DNA of 64,000 nt from CAVPCZ01 sp963779225 (GCA_963779225.1 CAVZWW010000003.1:1984001-2048000), one strand, 5' to 3'. Counted from the first letter of the stretch, positions 1 through 9,236 are shown. The notes: generated from the sequence alone by a model not told the origin. Program-made: numbers and translations.

Positions 1-1
1 C

Positions 2-577
2 ACCTCCCGGTTCGGTACCCTGGTGCTGTTTGTCGTCCTCCTCAGCTCCTTCGTGTATCTCGCCATGAGCAAGCCCTATGGGATCGGACTCTGGCTCGTC
101 GCGACGGCGCTCTTTCTCGTGGTCGGATTCCGGGTGGCACGGAAACGTGCTCCGGAAATCCAGCATGTCGCACAGACTGACAGCCCGATGCAGATGGTGT
201 TCGGACTCGCGGAAGCTCCCGAAGACCACATTGACATCTACTTCAAACGCCCTCTTGAGGGCGGCGACAGACCCGATCCGCATGTGGCGTTTGTAACGTT
301 TTACCCCCCGCGTCAGGGAATTCCCGAACGGGTCGCCATGAACCACTACCGTATCGTCCAGTCCGGTCAGTCGCTCTTCGACAGCATGACCGAACTGCTG
401 TACGTGTTGAAGTACGAACTTCCGCACAAGCACATCACGGTACACATCGGCTGGCCGCGTTCGTCCTGGCTGGATCGATTGTCGATCGGCGTCATGGTGT
501 TCAGCATGATGAAGCTGCCTGACATGTTCCCGGAATTTCATTTTGTTATCGAGTACTTGCCCCGTAAACATGATTGA
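2..577 (+). CDS. Membrane protein of unknown function, 5'-partial
   Basis: The frame is open from the window edge to the stop at 577, so the true start probably lies outside; an internal GTG at 23 would give 184 aa. The N-terminal part has two hydrophobic segments (residues about 7-22 and 28-45) followed by a basic ARKR turn and a soluble, probably cytoplasmic domain of about 140 residues rich in His, Pro and aromatic residues. I recognise no family. Its stop overlaps the ispD start (ATGATTGA), so the two are likely co-translated. That coupling says nothing specific about function. Confidence 0.6.
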   Translation, partial: TSRFGTLVLFVVLLSSFVYLAMSKPYGIGLWLVATALFLVVGFRVARKRAPEIQHVAQTDSPMQMVFGLAEAPEDHIDIYFKRPLEGGDRPDPHVAFVTFYPPRQGIPERVAMNHYRIVQSGQSLFDSMTELLYVLKYELPHKHITVHIGWPRSSWLDRLSIGVMVFSMMKLPDMFPEFHFVIEYLPRKHD

Positions 578-1250
578 CGTGGCGGTGATTATTCCGGCCG
601 GCGGAAGCGGCAAACGCATGGGAGGGGTTCTTCCCAAGCAGTTCCTCCGCCTGGGTGATGTACCCATCCTGGTGGCCAGCGTTCGTGCCTTCGAACGATT
701 GCCGGAAGTGCGGGAAGTCGTCGTTGCGGCTCCTGCGGTGTATGTGGCGCGGACAACACGGTTGCTCACACGTGCAGGCTGCCGGAAGGTCTCGTGCGTG
801 ATTGCCGGCGGCAGAGAACGGCAGGATTCGGTGCGATTGGGCCTCGAGCACCTTTCGGCTGTTCCCGACGTTATCCTCGTGCATGATGCCGCCCGGCCGC
901 TGGTGACCGCGAAGGTCATTCGCCGGGTCATTGCGGCCGCAAAACAATACGGTGCCGCAGTCGCGGGTGTGCAAGTCATCGACACCATAAAACTCGAGGG
1001 GAAGAAAAGGTTCTCCACCAAAACCCTTCCCCGGCATCTGCTCTGGGCGGTGCAAACACCGCAGGGATTCTTGTTCTCCCTCTTCCGCCACGCGCACGTT
1101 CGAGCGGCCGCTGCCGGCGTGCTCGGCACGGACGATGCCGCTCTCGTCGAACGACTGGGAATTCCGGTCCGCATTGTTGAGGGTGACCGGCGCAATATCA
1201 AGATTACGACCAGAGAAGATCTGGCCCTTGCCAGGGCCTGGCGGAAGTAA
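570..1250 (+). CDS. ispD: 2-C-methyl-D-erythritol 4-phosphate cytidylyltransferase
   Basis: Converts MEP and CTP to CDP-methylerythritol in the non-mevalonate isoprenoid pathway. The 226-aa length fits the family. The nucleotide-binding N-terminus AGGSGKRMG follows VIIP at residues 7-10, the PKQFL that completes the CTP-binding segment follows, HDAARP lies near residue 105 and QTPQGF near 155. A TTG at 543 would add nine residues that do not belong to the family, so I take the ATG at 570, which overlaps the upstream stop by eight bases. No ispF follows; plsY begins 121 bases downstream behind its own promoter. Confidence 0.93.
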   Translation: MIDVAVIIPAGGSGKRMGGVLPKQFLRLGDVPILVASVRAFERLPEVREVVVAAPAVYVARTTRLLTRAGCRKVSCVIAGGRERQDSVRLGLEHLSAVPDVILVHDAARPLVTAKVIRRVIAAAKQYGAAVAGVQVIDTIKLEGKKRFSTKTLPRHLLWAVQTPQGFLFSLFRHAHVRAAAAGVLGTDDAALVERLGIPVRIVEGDRRNIKITTREDLALARAWRK

Positions 1251-1306
1251 ATGCGACAGGAATGTCCAGTAAAGTGGACGATTTTTCTGCGTGTTCCACG
1301 AGGGCC

Positions 1307-1335
1307 TTGCAAATCAGGAAACGGATAAGTATATT
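1307..1335 (+). promoter_or_regulatory. Predicted sigma70-type promoter of plsY-gpsA
   Basis: TTGCAA at 1307-1312, a 17-base spacer and TATATT at 1330-1335. The predicted start of transcription is near 1342, about 30 bases before the plsY ATG. It matches the -35/-10 pattern found upstream of many other genes in this window. Confidence 0.55.
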
Positions 1336-1371
1336 TCATCTTTATGACACTGAGCGAGGTTTCTAACACGC

Positions 1372-2064
1372 ATGCTCCCTATTAGCATCATTGCCGTCCT
1401 GAGCTACCTGATCGGGTCCATCCCGACCAGCATTATCGTCGCCCGGAAGGTCAAGGGCATCGATATTCGCCACTATGGCAGCGGGAATGCCGGCGGGACA
1501 AATGTGATCCGTGTTCTGGGATGGAAGGCAGGCTTCTTTGTTATCGCCATGGATATGGCGAAAGGGTTGGTGTCTACCATGCTCGTCGCCCGGCTGATGC
1601 AGGGACCGATACCTTTTGAAAATGCGACACCATTTGACGACTTCACCGTTGTCCAGATTATTGCCGGATGTTCGGCGATCCTGGGCCATATCTGGACGGT
1701 CTTTGCGGGGTTCCGCGGCGGCAAAGGGATTGCCACCGCCGGCGGCATGCTCATCGGTGTAGCGCCGATCGAGGTGGCGGTTTCCTTCGGCGTGTTTGGC
1801 CTGGTCTTCCTCCTTACGCATTACGTGTCCCTCGGGTCGCTCAGTGCCGCCGTGGCGTTTCCCCTGACGATGTTCTTCCGTGAGAACGTCTTCATGGCCC
1901 GGGTTGAGGGATATGGCACTCTCATTTTCTTCAGCATGGGCATCTCTCTGTTGATTATCTACACCCACCGTAAAAACATCACGCGGTTGTTGAGAGGCAC
2001 CGAAAACAGGATCACGGGTCTCCGACTCTTCAAGAAGAAAGAGACCGCCTCCACGGCCGGATAA
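1372..2064 (+). CDS. plsY: Acyl-phosphate:glycerol-3-phosphate acyltransferase PlsY
   Basis: Integral membrane enzyme that transfers an acyl group from acyl phosphate to sn-glycerol 3-phosphate, the first step of phospholipid synthesis. Family hallmarks are visible: SYLIGSIPTS near the N-terminus, the HYGSGNAGGTNV loop at about residues 35-46, and the FRGGKGIATAGG glycine-rich loop at about residues 110-121. Five or so hydrophobic segments and 230 aa fit the family, with a somewhat long Lys/Arg-rich C-terminal tail. It is followed 18 bases later by gpsA, which makes its glycerol-3-phosphate substrate, so substrate and product genes are paired. Confidence 0.95.
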   Translation: MLPISIIAVLSYLIGSIPTSIIVARKVKGIDIRHYGSGNAGGTNVIRVLGWKAGFFVIAMDMAKGLVSTMLVARLMQGPIPFENATPFDDFTVVQIIAGCSAILGHIWTVFAGFRGGKGIATAGGMLIGVAPIEVAVSFGVFGLVFLLTHYVSLGSLSAAVAFPLTMFFRENVFMARVEGYGTLIFFSMGISLLIIYTHRKNITRLLRGTENRITGLRLFKKKETASTAG

Positions 2065-2082
2065 CATCACCGGTATTCGGGT

Positions 2083-3084
2083 ATGCGCATCGCCGTTCTC
2101 GGTGCGGGCAGCTGGGGAACCACCCTGGCGATCGTCCTCGCTGAAAATGCTCATGATGTTTCACTCTGGTCCTTCCTCGAAAAGGATGCGGAAGTTATCC
2201 GCACGACCCGCCTTAACCCGCTGTTTCTTCCCGGCATTCATATTCCGGAACAGATTGCGGTCACGAGCAAGCTGCCTGATGCGGTTCGCGACGCCCGGAT
2301 GATCGTTGCCGCCGTCCCATCGCAGTTCCTCCGTGGTGTTCTTGCCGGCATCAAAGACCGGGGATCCCAGGATCTCCTGCTGGTGAACGTCGCGAAAGGG
2401 ATTGAAAACGGGACGTTGATGACGATGTCGGAGATGATCCACGATGTGCTCCCTGGCATCCCCCCCGATCGCATTGCAACGCTTTCCGGTCCCAGCCACG
2501 CCGAAGAGGTCAGCAAGAAAATTCCCACCACGGTGGTGGCGGCGTCATCCGATCTTGCCACGGCACGGGCGGTTCAATCAGTCTTCATGCTGCCCTATTT
2601 CCGTGTTTATGTCAGCACAGACCTGCCGGGTGTGGAACTGGGCGGCGCCCTCAAAAATGTCATCGCCATAGCCGCCGGCATCATTGACGGTGCGGACCTG
2701 GGGGACAATACGAAAGCGGCGGTGATGACTCGCGGCATAGCCGAAATTGCACGCGTGGGCGTTGCCCGCGGTGCCCATATCCAGACATTCGGCGGCCTTT
2801 CCGGAATCGGCGACCTGATGGTCACCTGCATGAGCCGCCACAGCCGCAACCGGCACATCGGCGTGGAGATTGGAAAGGGACGTAAGCTGCCGGATATTCT
2901 TGCCGGGATGGTGATGGTGGCTGAGGGGGTGGAAACCACCCGTTCAGCGTATGCCCTTGCCCGCAAGGTCGGAGTGGAAGTCCCGATCATCGAGCAGGTG
3001 CACAGGATCCTGTTTGAGGGGAAGGATCCGCTGGAAGCCTGCCACCACTTGATGACCAGGGGGCCAAAGGGAGAAGTGTGGTAG
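2083..3084 (+). CDS. gpsA: NAD(P)-dependent glycerol-3-phosphate dehydrogenase
   Basis: Reduces dihydroxyacetone phosphate to sn-glycerol 3-phosphate for phospholipid synthesis. The protein is 333 aa, as usual. It opens with the Rossmann motif GAGSWGTTLA at residues 7-16; SGPSHAEEV lies at about 140 and the catalytic lysine region GALKNVIAIAAG at about 187-198. LSGIGDLMVTC near 245 and a family-typical C-terminus are also present. It is the second gene of the plsY-gpsA unit, and a strong inverted repeat 32 bases after the stop probably ends the transcript. Confidence 0.96.
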   Translation: MRIAVLGAGSWGTTLAIVLAENAHDVSLWSFLEKDAEVIRTTRLNPLFLPGIHIPEQIAVTSKLPDAVRDARMIVAAVPSQFLRGVLAGIKDRGSQDLLLVNVAKGIENGTLMTMSEMIHDVLPGIPPDRIATLSGPSHAEEVSKKIPTTVVAASSDLATARAVQSVFMLPYFRVYVSTDLPGVELGGALKNVIAIAAGIIDGADLGDNTKAAVMTRGIAEIARVGVARGAHIQTFGGLSGIGDLMVTCMSRHSRNRHIGVEIGKGRKLPDILAGMVMVAEGVETTRSAYALARKVGVEVPIIEQVHRILFEGKDPLEACHHLMTRGPKGEVW

Positions 3085-3115
3085 GGGGAGGAAAAAGGAA
3101 TGCGGGAAAAGAGCT

Positions 3116-3150
3116 CCCGTCCCGACAAACGTCGGGACGGGATTTGTCTT
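3116..3150. terminator. Bidirectional intrinsic terminator between gpsA and hppA
   Basis: A perfect 11-bp inverted repeat, CCCGTCCCGAC (3116-3126) and its complement (3131-3141), encloses the loop AAAC. T-rich sequence follows on both sides (ATTTGTCTTTC on +, CTCTTTTCCC on -), so it can serve both gpsA and the convergent hppA unit. The rest of 3151-3276 shows GC-rich partial hairpins but no gene. Confidence 0.7.
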
Positions 3151-3276
3151 TCAGGAAGCGCACGTACGCTGTTCAATGCGCGGGCCGCGGTGCTTGCCGG
3201 AACCGACGCGCAGGTGAGTATGCACATGCCCCGGTGCTTTCCGGACGGGTGTGCAGGGGCCGGCAGGTCTTCCCGC

Positions 3277-5445
3277 CTATATGAACAGGGGCGCCAGGAC
3301 CAGCGTAATCGTGCTCAGCAGCTTGATAAGCACGTGAAGTGACGGACCCGCAGTATCCTTGAACGGATCGCCCACGGTGTCACCAACAACGGCAGCCTTG
3401 TGAGGGTCCGACCGCTTTCCGCCGTACGCGCCGGTTTCGATGTACTTTTTGGCATTGTCCCACGCTCCGCCGCCGTTGTTCAGGAAGAGGGCCATCAGGA
3501 CGCCCACAATCGTTCCTACCATCAGCAATCCCCCGACCACTTCCGGGCCGCTCGCGCCGTGCAGCGGCTGACCGTTTGCAATATACAGCCATTTGAAGAT
3601 GAGGCCCACCGCGATCGGCAACCCTACGGTCAGGAGACCCGGAGCAACCATCTCCCGCAAAGCCGATTTCGTGGCGATGTCCACACACTGCCCGTAATCG
3701 GGTTTAGAAGTTCCGAGCATGATTCCCGGATTGTTCCGGAATTGCTCCCGGACATTCTGAATAATCGCGCCGGCCGCTTTCCCGACCGCTTTGATCGCGA
3801 GGGAGGAAAACAGGAACACCAGGACCGCGCCCAGCATGGCCCCGACAAACACCTCGGGTTTGTTCAGATTGATGACTCCTTCGAACGAGGGCATGTAGAT
3901 CTTCACTTCGTCCATGTATGCGCTGAAGAGCAGGAATGCCGCGAGCGCAGCCGATCCGACTGCATACCCTTTTGTCAACGCCTTCGTGGTATTGCCCACA
4001 GAGTCCAGGCGGTCCGTGCGATCACGTACTTCTTTCGGCTGCTGGCTCATTTCCACGATACCGCCCGCGTTGTCGGTAATCGGCCCGAAGGTGTCCATCG
4101 CAAGAATGTACGCAGCGGTGGAGAGCATCCCCATGGTGGCGACCGCTGTGCCGAACAGGCCCGCATGCTGCAGTCCGGAACTCTCTCCCAGATAATATGC
4201 ACCGACGATTGCGGCGGCGATCACCAGCACGGGGTATCCGGTGGATTCCATGCCGACCGCGATGCCGCTGATGATATTGGTCGCCGGGCCGGTTTGCGAT
4301 GCTTTGGCGATGGAGAGGACCGGGCGGTACTTGTAATCCGTATAGTAGATCGTGATGAGCACAAAGAAAATCGAAGTGATGATGCCGACAAGCCCGCAGA
4401 GGAAGAAATTGAAATAGTGCTGAGGACCGAGAAGCCAGTACGATGCGATGAAGAATCCGATCATGGCCAGGACCGCAGTGACGTAGTAACCGCGGTTGAG
4501 GGCTTTCATCGGATCTTCCCTGTCATTGGTCTTCACCGACAGGATGCCGACTATCGATGCGATAATACCGAACGCACGCGCGACCAGCGGGAAAAGCAGG
4601 ACGCCGAGCAGTGACAACCCTGCCGTTTCAAAAAAGGCGGCATTGGCGCGGTAGAGGCCTGCAGCCAGAATCATGGCGCCGATATTCTCTGCCGCCGTGG
4701 ATTCGAACAGGTCGGCTCCACGGCCCGCGCAGTCGCCCACGTTGTCTCCCACAAGATCGGCGATCACCGCCGGGTTCCGGGGGTCATCTTCCGGAATGCC
4801 GGCTTCGACTTTGCCCACGAGGTCCGCACCCACATCCGCCGCCTTCGTGTAGATACCTCCCCCGAGCTGCGCGAACAAGGCCACGAAACTTGCACCGAAG
4901 CCGTAGCCCACGATCAGCAAGGGGATCTTGGTCACGTCCTGCGTCACGCCCGAGGCCCGAACGATGGCAAACAGCCCGGCGACTCCGAGGAGACTCAACG
5001 CCACCACGAAGAACCCGGAAACCGCACCCCCGCGGAGGGCAGGTTGCAGGGCGCTGTTCATATCCCTGGTCGCGCCCGCAGCCGTCCGGATGTTGGACCG
5101 GATGGCCACCCACATCCCCATGTAGCCTGCGGCTACGGAACACGCCGCACCCAAGACGAACGAGAGCGTGGTCCAGAGGGCGAGTTCGGCAGGAGAGGCG
5201 GGATCGTGTTCGTTTTGCGCCCTCACAAACGCGTACAGGATATAGATGATTGCCGCGAGGATGATGGCGAGATAGATGATGGTGCGGTTCTGGCGTCTGA
5301 GGAATGCTTCGGCGCCGGCCTTGATGGCATCGGAGATTTCCCGCATCTTCGGTGTCCCGGCGTCGCGTCGCAACACATTCTGCATGAGCCAGAGAGCAAA
5401 CAACAGTCCAAGACCGCTGATGCCCAGAATTATCGAGAGTTCCAT
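3277..5445 (-). CDS. hppA: Membrane-bound H+-translocating pyrophosphatase, K+-independent type
   Basis: Couples hydrolysis of cytoplasmic PPi to ion export across the inner membrane. The 722-aa protein has about 16 hydrophobic segments. The catalytic loop includes DVGADLVGKVEAGIPEDDPR and then DNVGDCAGRGADLFES; a second acidic site near the C-terminus reads GDTVGDPFKDTAGPS. The cation-selector segment reads GNTTKALTKG: Lys and Thr at the two diagnostic positions are what K+-independent H+-pumping members carry, while K+-dependent enzymes have Ala and Gly there. The start is preceded by AGGAG. It is the last gene of the minus-strand ion-transport run. Confidence 0.95.
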   Translation of the reverse strand: MELSIILGISGLGLLFALWLMQNVLRRDAGTPKMREISDAIKAGAEAFLRRQNRTIIYLAIILAAIIYILYAFVRAQNEHDPASPAELALWTTLSFVLGAACSVAAGYMGMWVAIRSNIRTAAGATRDMNSALQPALRGGAVSGFFVVALSLLGVAGLFAIVRASGVTQDVTKIPLLIVGYGFGASFVALFAQLGGGIYTKAADVGADLVGKVEAGIPEDDPRNPAVIADLVGDNVGDCAGRGADLFESTAAENIGAMILAAGLYRANAAFFETAGLSLLGVLLFPLVARAFGIIASIVGILSVKTNDREDPMKALNRGYYVTAVLAMIGFFIASYWLLGPQHYFNFFLCGLVGIITSIFFVLITIYYTDYKYRPVLSIAKASQTGPATNIISGIAVGMESTGYPVLVIAAAIVGAYYLGESSGLQHAGLFGTAVATMGMLSTAAYILAMDTFGPITDNAGGIVEMSQQPKEVRDRTDRLDSVGNTTKALTKGYAVGSAALAAFLLFSAYMDEVKIYMPSFEGVINLNKPEVFVGAMLGAVLVFLFSSLAIKAVGKAAGAIIQNVREQFRNNPGIMLGTSKPDYGQCVDIATKSALREMVAPGLLTVGLPIAVGLIFKWLYIANGQPLHGASGPEVVGGLLMVGTIVGVLMALFLNNGGGAWDNAKKYIETGAYGGKRSDPHKAAVVGDTVGDPFKDTAGPSLHVLIKLLSTITLVLAPLFI

Positions 5446-5516
5446 GTGGGGGAAAACACTCCTTTCTGGTGAGTGGTGTGAATAACAATGGGCGATGGTA
5501 TGAAGGCGGCTCCGGC

Positions 5517-5630
5517 CTACGCCGTGTCGTCCTTGAGCGGCGTACGGAGCATTTTCACAAAGAAGTAGACTGCAAACCCGGTGACCAGCGCCATGGTGAT
5601 CACCATCATGAGAATCGCAGAGCTATTCAC
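5517..5630 (-). CDS. MetS-like small subunit of NSS amino acid transporter
   Basis: A 37-aa single-span protein, too short for most gene finders. It reads MNSSAILMMVITMALVTGF and then a short aromatic-rich stretch ending in a charged tail KDDTA. The N-terminal S-A-I-x-M-M pattern followed by one membrane segment is typical of MetS-type proteins, small subunits encoded directly after NSS transporters such as MetP (methionine/alanine uptake). Its GTG start overlaps the TGA of the upstream transporter (GTGA), and GGAAGGAG lies eight bases before it, which argues strongly for translation. Function is inferred from position and pattern. Confidence 0.75.
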   Translation of the reverse strand: MNSSAILMMVITMALVTGFAVYFFVKMLRTPLKDDTA

Positions 5631-7300
5631 AGGGTGGACTCCTTCCGGTGTTTACGTTTTCGGGCGGCGAGAAAAACCATGAGGGAAATGCCGGCAAAGA
5701 CCGCTGTCAGCAAGGCCCTGGAAAGATTCACCAGGAGCAGTGAATCCTGCAGATGAGCTATCTGCGCAGGGTCCGTGGCGGCGGCCAGCTGCTCGTGAAT
5801 GCCCGTGTTAAGAAACATGTTGATCAATGAACCGTTGTCCAGTTCCCATCCGGCACCTCGGGCAAGGCTGCTCCACGCGCCCTGCCAATCCCCGTTCTTT
5901 GGCGAAAAGACCGAGCCGACAAACACCGCCAGGAGAAACAGGGGAGTAACGTACTTGATGATGAATTTGTAGACCGTAGGCACCTTCATGTCGGACCCGT
6001 CGGTGATTTCCTTCCACCCCCGGTTGATGCCGAATATCCAGGAGAAGACCACCGCTTCTGCCAGGGCAAACACCACCAGGGCGACCGTTCCCGCCCAGTA
6101 GTCATACTCAGTGAAGACGCCGTAGTTGTAAAAGAAGACCGTGGGAAGTCCCATGAGCAGAACAACGATGCCGAAGCTCCATGCCGCTCTGTTCCTGCTC
6201 CAGTTGAATTCATCCTGCAAGAATCCCATCCACGGCGTGCCCATGGCAAGCGACGAAGTAACCCCCGCAAAGAAGAGGAGGCCGAACCAGAACACGCCGG
6301 CGAAGGTGGCGAGCACCGGCCCCCAGTTGCCGAAGAGATACGGCATGGTCTGAAAAGCCATGCCGAACCCTGCATTCTGTTTCACCCAATCGAGGCCGAG
6401 ATAGCCGGCGGCGATGGGGATGATGATTGAGCTGCCGAGCACGACTTCCACGAACTCATTCATCCAGCCGGCAGACATGGCGTTGAGAGCGACATCGTCT
6501 TTGGATTTGACGTAGGCCGCGTAGCAGTGTATGGTCCCCATCCCGACGGAGAGGGTGAAAAAGATCTGTCCTGCCGCGGCGAGCCACACCTTGGGGTTGG
6601 AAAGCGAGTCAAACTGGGGAGTCCAGAGGAAGCTGAGCCCGGCCCAGGCGTCCGCATCAGGATGTGCTGCGCTTGCACCGGAATTGCCCAGCGTGAGTCC
6701 CCGGATCGCAAGGAACATGCCGAAGAGGATCAGAAGGGGCATGCCGATCTTCGCGGTTTTCTCCACGCCGCCCTTCAATCCCCGGGAGAGGATCCAGGTG
6801 TTCAGGAACAGGCAGACGGCGTAGAAAATGGGGCCTTCAAAGGGAATGCCTGTCGAGGTTGTCGTGATGTCGACGTAGTTGGTAAAGAACGAAGCCACCT
6901 CGAGCTGGGACATCCCCCTGAATGTCTGACCCAGGGAATGGAAAATGTAGGAGATGGTCCAGGACTCGATATAGCAGTAATATGCGGCAACAGCCAGGTT
7001 CGTCCAGATGCCGAAGACACCGAAGTATTTCCACCAGCGGTGTTTGGCCATAGCATCGAGCATAAAGGGGGTGGAATGGTTTCCCATCTTGCCGCCGTAG
7101 CGTCCCATGGACCATTCGATCCAGAGAAGGGGAATGCCCATAACCAGGAAGGAAACAAGGTAGGGGATGATAAATGCGCCGCCGCCGTTGTTGATCGCCT
7201 GAACGGGAAAGCGGAGGAAGTTGCCGAGGCCGACGGCATTCCCTGCCATCGCGAGCACGAGCCCGACGCGCGTACCCCAGCGTTCTGTGTTGGTCGACAT
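5627..7300 (-). CDS. Sodium-dependent transporter, NSS/SNF family
   Basis: A 557-aa, 12-span, Na+-coupled amino acid importer related to LeuT and MetP. The first membrane segment carries GNAVGLGNFLRFP, the Na+ and substrate site typical of the family, followed by INNGGGAFIIPY. The upstream ORF could begin 18 codons earlier, but ATG at 7300 (MSTNTERWG) has AGGAAAGGA just before it. The substrate cannot be read from sequence; the partnered MetS-like peptide suggests neutral amino acids such as methionine or alanine. It follows the Ca2+/Na+ antiporter gene by 58 bases. Confidence 0.92.
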   Translation of the reverse strand: MSTNTERWGTRVGLVLAMAGNAVGLGNFLRFPVQAINNGGGAFIIPYLVSFLVMGIPLLWIEWSMGRYGGKMGNHSTPFMLDAMAKHRWWKYFGVFGIWTNLAVAAYYCYIESWTISYIFHSLGQTFRGMSQLEVASFFTNYVDITTTSTGIPFEGPIFYAVCLFLNTWILSRGLKGGVEKTAKIGMPLLILFGMFLAIRGLTLGNSGASAAHPDADAWAGLSFLWTPQFDSLSNPKVWLAAAGQIFFTLSVGMGTIHCYAAYVKSKDDVALNAMSAGWMNEFVEVVLGSSIIIPIAAGYLGLDWVKQNAGFGMAFQTMPYLFGNWGPVLATFAGVFWFGLLFFAGVTSSLAMGTPWMGFLQDEFNWSRNRAAWSFGIVVLLMGLPTVFFYNYGVFTEYDYWAGTVALVVFALAEAVVFSWIFGINRGWKEITDGSDMKVPTVYKFIIKYVTPLFLLAVFVGSVFSPKNGDWQGAWSSLARGAGWELDNGSLINMFLNTGIHEQLAAATDPAQIAHLQDSLLLVNLSRALLTAVFAGISLMVFLAARKRKHRKESTL

Positions 7301-7358
7301 GTTGTTCCTTTCCTGGGCGGATCGTCTCATATCGCCCGGCACGCTGAGGCACACGGAG

Positions 7359-8456
7359 CTACCGGGTATCGGCCAGTGGACCCTGCCGCTTCGTTGCGCG
7401 CACGACGAAAATCAGAAGTGTGACAAATGTCAGCGGTATAACACCAAACACCATCACCGTGGAAAACGCGTCTGCAGCGCCATGGCTTGTGGCATCGAGA
7501 ATAAGGTGCAGTACATAGGCGACGTAGTATCCAAAGAAGAGCACTCCCTCCCAGCGCGAAATCATATGCCCGGTGAAAAATATCGGAAGGCACGCCACGG
7601 CCACGGCAATCATGACAGGGATGTCAACACGCAGAAGCTCGGGAGAAATCGCGACCCCGCCGGGATTCAGTGCGCTGGACAACCCGAGCACACTGAGAAT
7701 GTTGAAAATGCAGCTGCCGACCGCGTTGCCCACCGCGATATCCCGTTCGCCTTTGAACGCGGCCACGATGGATGTGGCGAGTTCGGGGAGGGATGTGCCG
7801 GCGGCAACAATCGTCAGACCGATGATGAGTTCTCCCACCCCCATGAACCGCGCGAGGGCAGCGGCCCCGTCCACCAGCCATTCGGATCCGAAGATCAACA
7901 GGGTAATGCCCCCGCCCATGAGGAGCAGGTCGGTCGCAACCTCGCCGCGCCGGCCTTTCCCGCGGCCGTAACGGTGTTCGTACTCATCTCGGACCTCTTT
8001 CGTCTCTCTGCGGCTCTGCCGTATCGACCAGACGGTGTACGACAGAACACCGGCAAAGAGGACAAGTCCTTCAATACGGCTGATGTTGCCGTCCAGTCCG
8101 AGCACCAGCATCGCGATGCTAACGGCGATCATCAGGGGCACGTCCATTCGTACGAGCCGCTGAGAGACCACCAGAGGGGCTATCATCGCGGAAAGCCCGA
8201 GAACCAAGAGAACGTTGAAGATGTTGCTTCCGACAATGTTGCCCGCGGCGATATCCGCCTGGCCGGAAAATGAGGCATTGATGCTGATCGCCAACTCCGG
8301 CGCGCTGGTGCCGTAGGCGACGACCGTAAGTCCGATGACCAGCGGGGTGACACCGACCGTGGCGGCGAGCCGAGATGCGCCACGTACAAGCAGTTCAGCC
8401 CCGCCTACAAGCAGGGCGAGGCCGAGCACAGCGAATACGATCGTCTGCATGTCCAT
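7359..8456 (-). CDS. Calcium/sodium antiporter, CaCA (YrbG-like) family
   Basis: A 365-aa inner membrane cation exchanger. The two inverted alpha repeats are clear: GTSAPELAISI with GNIVGSNIFN in the N-terminal half, and GTSLPELATSI with GNAVGSCIFN in the C-terminal half. These acidic and Asn residues bind the ions in this family. A cytoplasmic Arg/Glu-rich loop of about 30 residues separates the halves. The start lies six bases after the dedA stop; a second in-frame ATG two codons later is equally possible. Confidence 0.92.
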   Translation of the reverse strand: MDMQTIVFAVLGLALLVGGAELLVRGASRLAATVGVTPLVIGLTVVAYGTSAPELAISINASFSGQADIAAGNIVGSNIFNVLLVLGLSAMIAPLVVSQRLVRMDVPLMIAVSIAMLVLGLDGNISRIEGLVLFAGVLSYTVWSIRQSRRETKEVRDEYEHRYGRGKGRRGEVATDLLLMGGGITLLIFGSEWLVDGAAALARFMGVGELIIGLTIVAAGTSLPELATSIVAAFKGERDIAVGNAVGSCIFNILSVLGLSSALNPGGVAISPELLRVDIPVMIAVAVACLPIFFTGHMISRWEGVLFFGYYVAYVLHLILDATSHGAADAFSTVMVFGVIPLTFVTLLIFVVRATKRQGPLADTR

Positions 8457-8462
8457 GAAGTG

Positions 8463-9119
8463 CTACGATGCCGGATGACTGGGATCGCGAACCTTTTCCG
8501 GTGCCGGCACGGGGTTTTGCTTGCCGAAACGGTGCTGGAGGTACTTGTAGATCAATGGAAGGATGGAGACGAACACCACAACGGCGATAACATATTCAAT
8601 ATTGTGCTCAATGCCCGGGATGATCCGGCCGAGAAAGTACCCGGTCAGGGTCATGCTGGCAACCCATCCGATTCCCCCGGCGACATTGAAGAGGGCGAAA
8701 CGGCGGTACGTCATCTCACCTATACCGGCGACCACCGGGGCGAAGGTGCGCGCGAAGGGCATAAACCGCGCCAGCACGATGGTGATGCCTCCGTACTTCT
8801 CGTAGAACTCATGGGTCTTCATGAGATGGTCGCGTCTGAACCATCGCGACTGGGGCCGGTTATAGAGCGCACGTCCCGCTTTGAGACCGATATAGTATCC
8901 TGTGGCGTCGCCGGTGACGGCTGCGATACAGAGGATCACATTCAGTAGCACAATATCCATCTGCCCCCGCGCTGCAAACAAGCCCGCCGTTACCAGAAGC
9001 GAATCCCCGGGAAGAAAAAACCCTATCAGCAGTCCCGTCTCGGCATAGATGATGATAAACAGGCCGATGTAGCCGCCCCAGATGACGACCTCTTCAAGCG
9101 ATGGTATCTGTTCGAACAC
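8463..9119 (-). CDS. DedA family membrane protein (VTT/SNARE-associated domain)
   Basis: A 218-aa protein of the DedA family, some members of which are linked to proton-motive-force homeostasis and to lipid flipping. Visible hallmarks: ETGLLIGFFLPGDSLL at about residues 26-41, GDATGYYIG at about 70, and the conserved RFMPFARTFAPVVAG at about 120-134. The likely start codon is GTG with GAGG just upstream. A good promoter (9149-9177) precedes it, so it probably heads the dedA - antiporter - symporter - MetS - hppA run. The transported substrate, if any, is unknown. Confidence 0.9.
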   Translation of the reverse strand: MFEQIPSLEEVVIWGGYIGLFIIIYAETGLLIGFFLPGDSLLVTAGLFAARGQMDIVLLNVILCIAAVTGDATGYYIGLKAGRALYNRPQSRWFRRDHLMKTHEFYEKYGGITIVLARFMPFARTFAPVVAGIGEMTYRRFALFNVAGGIGWVASMTLTGYFLGRIIPGIEHNIEYVIAVVVFVSILPLIYKYLQHRFGKQNPVPAPEKVRDPSHPAS

Positions 9120-9148
9120 GGGACCTCGTCTGTGAAAGAATTGTTGAC

Positions 9149-9177
9149 AAGATACGACCTTTGACGCAAAGAGACAA
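9149..9177 (-). promoter_or_regulatory. Predicted promoter of the dedA operon
   Basis: On the minus strand: TTGTCT (9177-9172), a 17-base spacer and TATCTT (9154-9149). Transcription should begin near 9142, about 23 bases before the GTG start of dedA. Confidence 0.6.
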
Positions 9178-9236
9178 CTGGAAAGTGGCCCGTCGTACGA
9201 GCGTTCCGCCGTCCGAGTCGTGCCCGACCTGGCTGG

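Noticed and set aside
3400..4614. 404-codon plus-strand ORF inside hppA
   Set aside because: Antisense shadow of a clear pyrophosphatase; rich in His, Arg and Asp with no hydrophobic core.
4611..5472. Plus-strand ORFs opposite hppA and NSS genes (long Arg/Pro/His-rich frames)
   Set aside because: They are mirror frames of GC-rich genes on the other strand; composition is unprotein-like and they lack ribosome-binding sites.
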